A program made the translations under genes and the position numbers. The notes under the pieces are model-generated. The model did no database searches. It had not been told where the DNA came from and saw nothing but the letters and a program-made list of their open reading frames with translations. A stretch of 64,000 nucleotides of DNA from Paulinella micropora (taxonomy: Eukaryota > Cercozoa > Imbricatea > Euglyphida > Paulinellidae): NCBI GenBank assembly GCA_019918135.1, contig WBZZ01004540.1:102501-166500 (forward strand), written 5' to 3'. Positions 59,467-64,000 of this stretch are shown piece by piece; position 1 is the stretch's first letter; every line of letters begins with the position of its first letter.

Positions 59467-60600
59467 TCAAACGTCTAAGCAGGTAATGAGCCCGCAGACC
59501 CCCCGTTCGGCCACGTAGCAGCCCGCCAAGATTTCGAACGAACATGAGGCGCTGGCCTTGTTCGGAGAGCAGTGGAGCTCCTTGCGAAGGCCCCATCTGG
59601 CGCTCGTGGGGGATGGTATGCCTCCCGGCAGCAAGGCTCCCCGGGCGATGAACATGCTGTAATAAACCCGGAGTACGGTCGGCGTGATTTTGCCTACGCT
59701 GCCTAGAGTGTGCACGATGACGTAGGCCTCGACCCAGGCCTGCAGCGAGGGCCAGGCGCGGGCGAGGGGCCTGGGTCGAGGGGTGCGGTCTCCGGGAGGG
59801 TGGAGCAGGCCGCAAAGATGTTCCGCGCTAGATTGTTGTGGGCGGAAAACGCAAACCCGGCCTGCCGCCAGAACCGCTCATTGTGGTGCAGCGCCAGGCT
59901 TGGCGCTTGGTGGCCGTCGGTGCCCATGCCTATCCAGACACAGCGAACTGCCGTCGGCAGAGCCTTGGCCGTGTTGAACACGGCCAGCCAGCGCGACGAT
60001 GGGGAGGAGGAGAAGGACGACGACGAAAAAAACGGCAACGTGCCCGAGGAGGCCCGGCGGGCGGTGCCCAGCACGTTTCCACCGACTGCCGCGAGGACAA
60101 TCAGCGCGGGGCTAAGCGCGTTTAGTACCCTGGCGAGAAGATCAGTCCCCGAAGCACTAGCCAGGGGAACAAAGAGCACCCGGGGCGCTAGACGGCCCAT
60201 GGCCTCGGCGGCAGTCGAGAGCGCCAGGGACTCTTGCAGCAGCGTGCCCGCGAGGAAAGCTGGGTCGCGCAGCGCCTCGCTGGCTTTGGTCTCAAGAGGC
60301 AGCATGTCTCTAACCAACAGGGCCAGTTCTGTGTGATTGTGCGGCCTGACCTTGTAACAGCCCCCCCGCCCCACGTCCTTGGTCATAAAGTTTAAGTAGT
60401 GCACTGCAAAGGCCTGGCTCGTTGGGCGGCGGCGGAATCCCGCCCCACAAAGTACAGACTCCAGCACGAGCTCCCGCGCCGGGGACATGACCAAGACTAT
60501 AGGGGGGTCGCCGTGCGTCTCCCTTGTGAACGCCAGGCACAGCGCGACCATCATGTCAGGATAGCCCTTGGCAATCACAACCCTTTTGCCCCTGAGGCTT
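59467..60600 (-). CDS. Unknown protein, frame-split
   Basis: Long open part 59703-60600 without ATG at its start (RGKRVVIAKGYPDMMVALC; a start near ATG 60675 in another frame is possible). It is alpha/beta-like: IVLVMSPARELVLESVLCG, LAPRVLFVPLASASGTDLL, PALIVLAAVGGNVLG; then CVWIGMGTDGHQAPS and FAFSAHNNLARNIFA. A shifted frame at 59467-59715 (VHTLGSVGKITPTVLRVYY; CYVAERGVCGLIT) completes it. Total about 380 residues. A 38-base piece near 59668-59703 recurs at 60868-60905. No family recognised. Confidence 0.5.
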
Positions 60601-60699
60601 CCGTCCAGAATAGCACGGCAGGGCCCGCTAGCCCTGCCGTGAGAGCGAGCGTGGGTAATCCCCTGTTTTCTCCATGGCCCCCCGCCCCTTTCTTTCTTT

Positions 60700-60964
60700 A
60701 ACGCCCCGTTTAGAAAGAAGGGAAAAAGAGGGGGGTTTTAAAAAGAAAAGTTGCTTTTTAATGAGATTTCAATTATTCTAGCGGGGGCGTAAATGGCCTG
60801 TCTACTTAGCACAAAGTTTGGCGCGCTTTGCGTCCGGCCCCGCACCTGTTCGAGTTTTTAATAAACACGGAGTAGTACGGTCGGCGTGATTTTGCCTACG
60901 CTGCCTAAACAAAACTAGAATCCTGCCACCGTATATTTCCGGTGGAAAAGGGACGTTTCGGCTT
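60700..60964. repeat. M5, gene fragment and CCACCG hairpin in series
   Basis: M5 at 60775-60862; ACGGTCGGCGTGATTTTGCC copied from the gene at 59467 (60876-60905); then CTAGAATCCTGCCACCG...CCGGTGG (60912-60950), matching 43340. A chain of unrelated fragments joined end to end. Confidence 0.8.
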
Positions 60965-61082
60965 TTGCGGGAGCTTTTGCTAAATCTTTAGCTTTTGCTA
61001 AATTTTTAGCTTTTGCTAAATTTTTGCTTTGCTAAATTTTAGCTCTGCTAAATTTTAGCTCTGCTAAATTTTAGCTCAAATC
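60965..61082 (+). repeat. Tandem GCTAAATTTTTAGCTTTT repeat
   Basis: Seven imperfect units of 17-19 bases, built on AGCTTTTGCTAAATTTTT and drifting to AGCTCTGCTAAATTTT. Each unit holds the near-palindrome GCTAAATTTTTAGC. AT-rich, unlike its surroundings. Confidence 0.9.
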
Positions 61083-61604
61083 TAGAATCCCGCCACCTTA
61101 TATTCCCGGTACGAACGACACCAGTGCCTTTGGCGAAACACGTGCAATTTGTTGCAAAATGAACCGGCCGGCCCGCTCTATGTGGAGGGGGGCGAGAGGT
61201 CTGCGCGTGTTCCGGAAAAACGTGTACAGAAAACGATTTGACAAGAAATCTTTTCCGGCGGGAGGGAGGGGGCGCCCCCCCTTCCCCTCCCATGCCTTTC
61301 CCTCCTCCCTCTCCCCTTTCTCCCCCACCCCCCTGTCCCTGCTCTTTGAGCCCCCCGGGCTCAGGGGGCTCAGGTGGAGGGAAGAAAAAAAAGGGGGGTG
61401 GGGTGAGGGGCGCCCCCCCCCCCCCCCGTTCTTTCGCCGGGGGGTGCCCCCCCCCCCCCTTCCTTTTCTCCGGGGGCGGGGGCTGAGATTTAGTGTGGCG
61501 CCCAAGGCGAAAGCAAAAGTCTGAGCTCTTTGTCGAGCTTTTGGCTTGTGCGCCACACACTCACATACTCTCCTCTAACCCCCGGCGGCGGGGGGTGGGG
61601 GAGC
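61083..61604. repeat. CCACCG repeat copy 3, M3, M4 and hairpins
   Basis: Diverged hairpin repeat (61083-61125), M3 (61110-61260), M4 (61347-61410), G/C hairpins (61410-61475), then GTGTGGCGCCCAAGGCGAAAG and the leader of the AT-hook gene. The G-run CGGCGGCGGGGGGTGGGG lies just before the start codon. Confidence 0.75.
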
Positions 61605-62572
61605 ATGTCGGACCACCTTGATGGCAGGTTCTCCGTGAGCATCTTTGGTAGCATCACAGCCGACCCCCTGCTAGGCTTGATCGACGTGTCTCGGGCGCTG
61701 AATTACGTCCAGAACTGCGGCCTCAAAAGCGCGCGCCAAAAGATCCAGAGTGCCATGCGCAGGTTCGCTGACGTGGTCTTTACTCGGATCAAATTTAAGG
61801 GCACTCCGCTGGCCAGTCCCGCCTGTAGCCAGGATTCCTTAGCCAGATTGTTTGATCGATTGGAGCTAAGAGGACTAGCAGCAGACGAATTGCTCAAGGA
61901 GTTTAAGCGCGTTTGCAGCGACCCCTCTGTGCCGCTTCCTGCGGTTTATCACATGATTCCGGGCTCGAATGTCATTGTCAAGCCGGAGCCCAGCGACGAG
62001 ACGACGGAGGAGGAGGAGGACGAGGACAGCGGCAAAGAAGAAAAAGAAGAAGAAGAAGAAGCAGGCAAAGAAGAAAAAGTAAACGGAAAAGCGGTTGCGT
62101 CGGTATCGCCATCATCATCGTCGGCGGCGGCCCCAGGCGGCGGTCCCCTCAGGGGTCGTCCCAGAAAGAAGCAAAGGAGAGAGCCTGCCCCCACAGCAGA
62201 GGGGCTGCTGGCAGAGGTGAGATTGCAAAGAGCGTTCGGGAACGGAAGGAGCGTCTGTCCCAAACGGCAGAATCTATTCACCAACTGACAAGGCTCGAAA
62301 AACAACTAGACATCGCGCTGGAAACTTTGCGCTCATTTAGCCCCACCTCTCAGTTCCGCGCGGAGGCCGTGGAGCTGTCCTTAGACAAGGTCTCCTTGGA
62401 GTTGGGAGACAAAGCCAGGCACCACGCCCTCCGCGCCGGGGGGCAGGCCCCCCGCGCCCTCCCTTCCGGGGGGCATGACCCCGCGCCCCCCGCGCCCCCC
62501 GCAACTCCCGCGCCCCCCCTTCCGGAGGACCTACCCCCCCTTCTCCTACCCCCACCAGCGGGCCTGGCTTGA
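61605..62572 (+). CDS. MSV199/Bro-N-like DNA-binding protein with AT-hook, frame-split
   Basis: From ATG 61605 (MSDHLDGRFSVSIFG). Residues 10-110: ITADPLLGLIDVSRALNYV and ARQKIQSAMRRFADVVF recall the MSV199/Bro-N domains of large DNA viruses (DPL.GLIDV..AL). Then an acidic Glu/Lys run, and an AT-hook RGRPRKKQRR (about residue 205). In a second frame a coiled coil (ERKERLSQTAESIHQLTR) and a Pro-rich end that runs through two-part-palindrome-like DNA (62437-62530). Likely a nuclear transcription or chromatin factor. One frame change. Domain call is by eye. Confidence 0.55.
62437..62530 (+). repeat. G/C palindromes inside coding sequence
   Basis: GGGGGGCAGGCCCCCC and GGGGGGCATGACCCC with GCGCCCCCC tails: hairpin 1 of the two-part repeat twice, coding Gly/Ala/Pro in the C-terminus of the AT-hook gene. 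It could be an insertion tolerated in a Pro-rich tail. Confidence 0.65.
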
Positions 62573-62618
62573 GTTCGCGCGCGGGGGGCCAAGTTTGTGA
62601 AGAATTCTGTCGAGCTTT

Positions 62619-64000
62619 TTAATAAAAGTTTTCTTGTACTACCTTTGCTAGATTGAGAGGTTCGGTGACTGAGTTGTCCTTCAAGATCGTGTCACCCTTG
62701 GCGTTGACCTCAGCTATATCTAAGACTAGTTTGTTTTGATTTTGCTGGTTCTGGCCCAACACAAAAGTCACGTAGCCTGACGACTGCTTGAGCTTGGTCT
62801 GGAGTAGGTCCCAGAGTTGTTGAAGCCCCGTCACGGGCGTGTCGTCGACTTGCATCACCAACTTGTGCCTGAACGCCTCATAGCCCTGCGTCAATTCGTG
62901 CGCGAAAATATGGAGTAGCGTGACGGACGGCAGATCCGTCGCGCTCTTTTTGGGCTCTTGCAGAGTTGTGCTCAATTCAGAGGACGCGGAACAAAACCAG
63001 AGGCTTTTGACTAGTGCAACAGTTACTTCACTAAAGACGAGCAATCCGTACTTGTTGTCTTTGGACAGACCCAACGAGCAGCGCATCCCGGCGTTTTCGA
63101 TTGTTTGTATCTTCATCACCCCGCAAGAGAGTAGGGCCGGCAGATCCTGGATTTCTCGTAGATTCAGTCAGACGGAGGAGCGGAGGAGAGGCACAGGCTA
63201 CGGACCAACAATTGAATAAAGTAACGCACTAGCTTGGTTGGGATGCAGTAGTTCAAATTCTGAGCCCCTTCGATGCTTTCGAGAGCTACCCCCAGGACCT
63301 TGCCGGTGTCGGGGTCCAGCGCGGGTCCTCCGCTGTTGCCTGGATTGATGGCCGCATCTGTCTGGATAGTAGGCACCTGCGCTAAGCCGTGAGTATTACG
63401 GCACGTTTCACACCGGGAAACCACTCCATCGGTCGTGGACAAACGTTCGCCACCTGTCGGATAGCCCAGTATATGCATCTTACGCCCGGCAGCCGGCAGC
63501 CCTTGCTCGCCATCAAGCTCCAGGCCCTGGTCGCGGAAAATTTGAGACCCGGCCTCGTGGCCCTTTTCGTCTGGCACGTACAGCAAAGCCAGGTCTAGTT
63601 CGTGCGAGATAGCCCATACGCGGGCAGTGTAGTTAACGACGCTGTCATGGAATCGTATGGTCACAGTAATGGCCTGGGTTACACCGTGTGCATTGCAAAT
63701 CAGCAAAGGTGTATTCTGCCCCTGCTCTTGCCGGGCACGCACAACAAACCTGGTCGAATAGCAACATGAGCTTGGGTCTGTCGCCCAGGGCCTGTCTGGA
63801 TCAGGAACAATGCTGGTGGATGCGATGAGAAAGACGTAATGGCCCCATTCGTTGGGTAATAACTGGCGACTTGGTGCCGCCAACGGCGCTGCCGGCGTTG
63901 TGGTTTCGGTGAGCGCTAGTACTGCCGCCGCAGCCGCCGACGGTTTGTAGAGGCTAAGCCGGTGGAAGAGAGATGACCGCCGGCCAGCGGTAGCTGTAGC
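62619..64000 (-). CDS. Deg/HtrA-type serine protease with PDZ part; runs off the right edge
   Basis: Incomplete at its 5' end. At the edge a low-complexity leader (HRLSLYKPSAAAAAVLAL) resembles a targeting peptide. Then the trypsin-like domain: His in LICNAHGV, Asp in SHELDLALLYV, Ser in AAINPGNSGGPALD, and LNYCIPTKLV after it, a full HtrA triad. In another frame (62619-63160) follows a PDZ-like part starting LREIQDLPALLSCG and KIQTIENAGMRCSLGLS...GLLVFSEV, which is the style of plant/protist Deg9-like proteases, and MQVDDTPVTGLQQL. ATP-independent protein quality control or processing. Ends before TTAATAAAAGTTTTC (62619-62632). Confidence 0.75.

Noticed and set aside
1-64000. Bacterial origin of the window
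   Set aside because: Poly(A)-type signals at gene ends, F-box, MYND, Deg9-like and primase-UL9 proteins, and no ribosome-binding-site pattern.
1-64000. tRNA, rRNA or riboswitch genes
   Set aside because: No T-arm GTTCGANTC with a foldable partner and no rRNA core motifs were found by eye; a covariance search would be needed to exclude them fully.

Overview
KIND OF SEQUENCE. The window looks like a large double-stranded DNA virus of protists (a Nucleocytoviricota-type giant virus, free or integrated), or a protist locus rich in such genes. Pointers: genes packed on both strands; very short 3' regions carrying AATAAA or ATTAAA signals, sometimes in a palindrome shared by convergent genes (43294-43311, 14722-14742); a fusion of an archaeo-eukaryotic primase with a herpes UL9-type origin-binding helicase; a Fanzor (eukaryotic TnpB) RNA-guided nuclease family; F-box, LRR, kinesin-light-chain TPR, Sel1, MYND, AT-hook, F5/8C and Deg-protease domains; several divergent kinase-like proteins; and lineage-specific paralogues. 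I saw no major capsid protein, family B DNA polymerase, packaging ATPase, tRNA, rRNA or CRISPR array, so a more exact placement is not supported.

LAYOUT. 0-2.4 kb: a zinc-finger, Gag-like protein and a second frame behind it. 2.4-5.8 kb: small unknown genes, mostly minus strand. 6.0-8.2 kb: Fanzor element A. 8.2-17 kb: unknown genes, a kinase-like protein, a zinc protein, a TPR protein. 17.3-28.6 kb: large protein-kinase-like and unknown genes, a membrane protein, an LRR protein. 28.8-32.7 kb: Sel1 protein and a secreted adhesin with a Ser-rich stalk and discoidin-like domain. 32.9-37.7 kb: a paralogue of the zinc protein, Fanzor derivative D, an F-box/LRR protein and an unknown gene. 37.8-44.7 kb: unknown, zinc-binding, kinase-like, LRR-like and MYND genes. 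45-50 kb: primase-helicase; 50-51.2 kb: a tandem repeat and a partial duplicate of its 3' end. 51.7-52.7 kb: nuclease-like gene. 53-61.5 kb: gene-poor mosaic of repeat modules with Fanzor copies C and B. 61.6-64 kb: AT-hook regulator and a Deg/HtrA protease running off the right edge.

HOW IT FITS TOGETHER. The primase-helicase would act in replication initiation. F-box, MYND, kinase-like and LRR proteins look like host-interaction or regulatory proteins. The adhesin looks like a surface protein. Fanzor elements supply the mobile DNA.

MOST UNUSUAL SIGNALS. (1) Every internal deletion in the four Fanzor copies is filled by the same two-part G/C palindrome (50-80 bp), also found elsewhere in the window. 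(2) Many genes are split. Several continue in the same frame beyond TAG or TAA in a context that would suit glutamine, so recoding competes with decay or sequence error. (3) The Fanzor right end is a strongly conserved noncoding block, a candidate guide-RNA region, and survives even where the nuclease is gutted. Many gene boundaries are uncertain because of the split frames.
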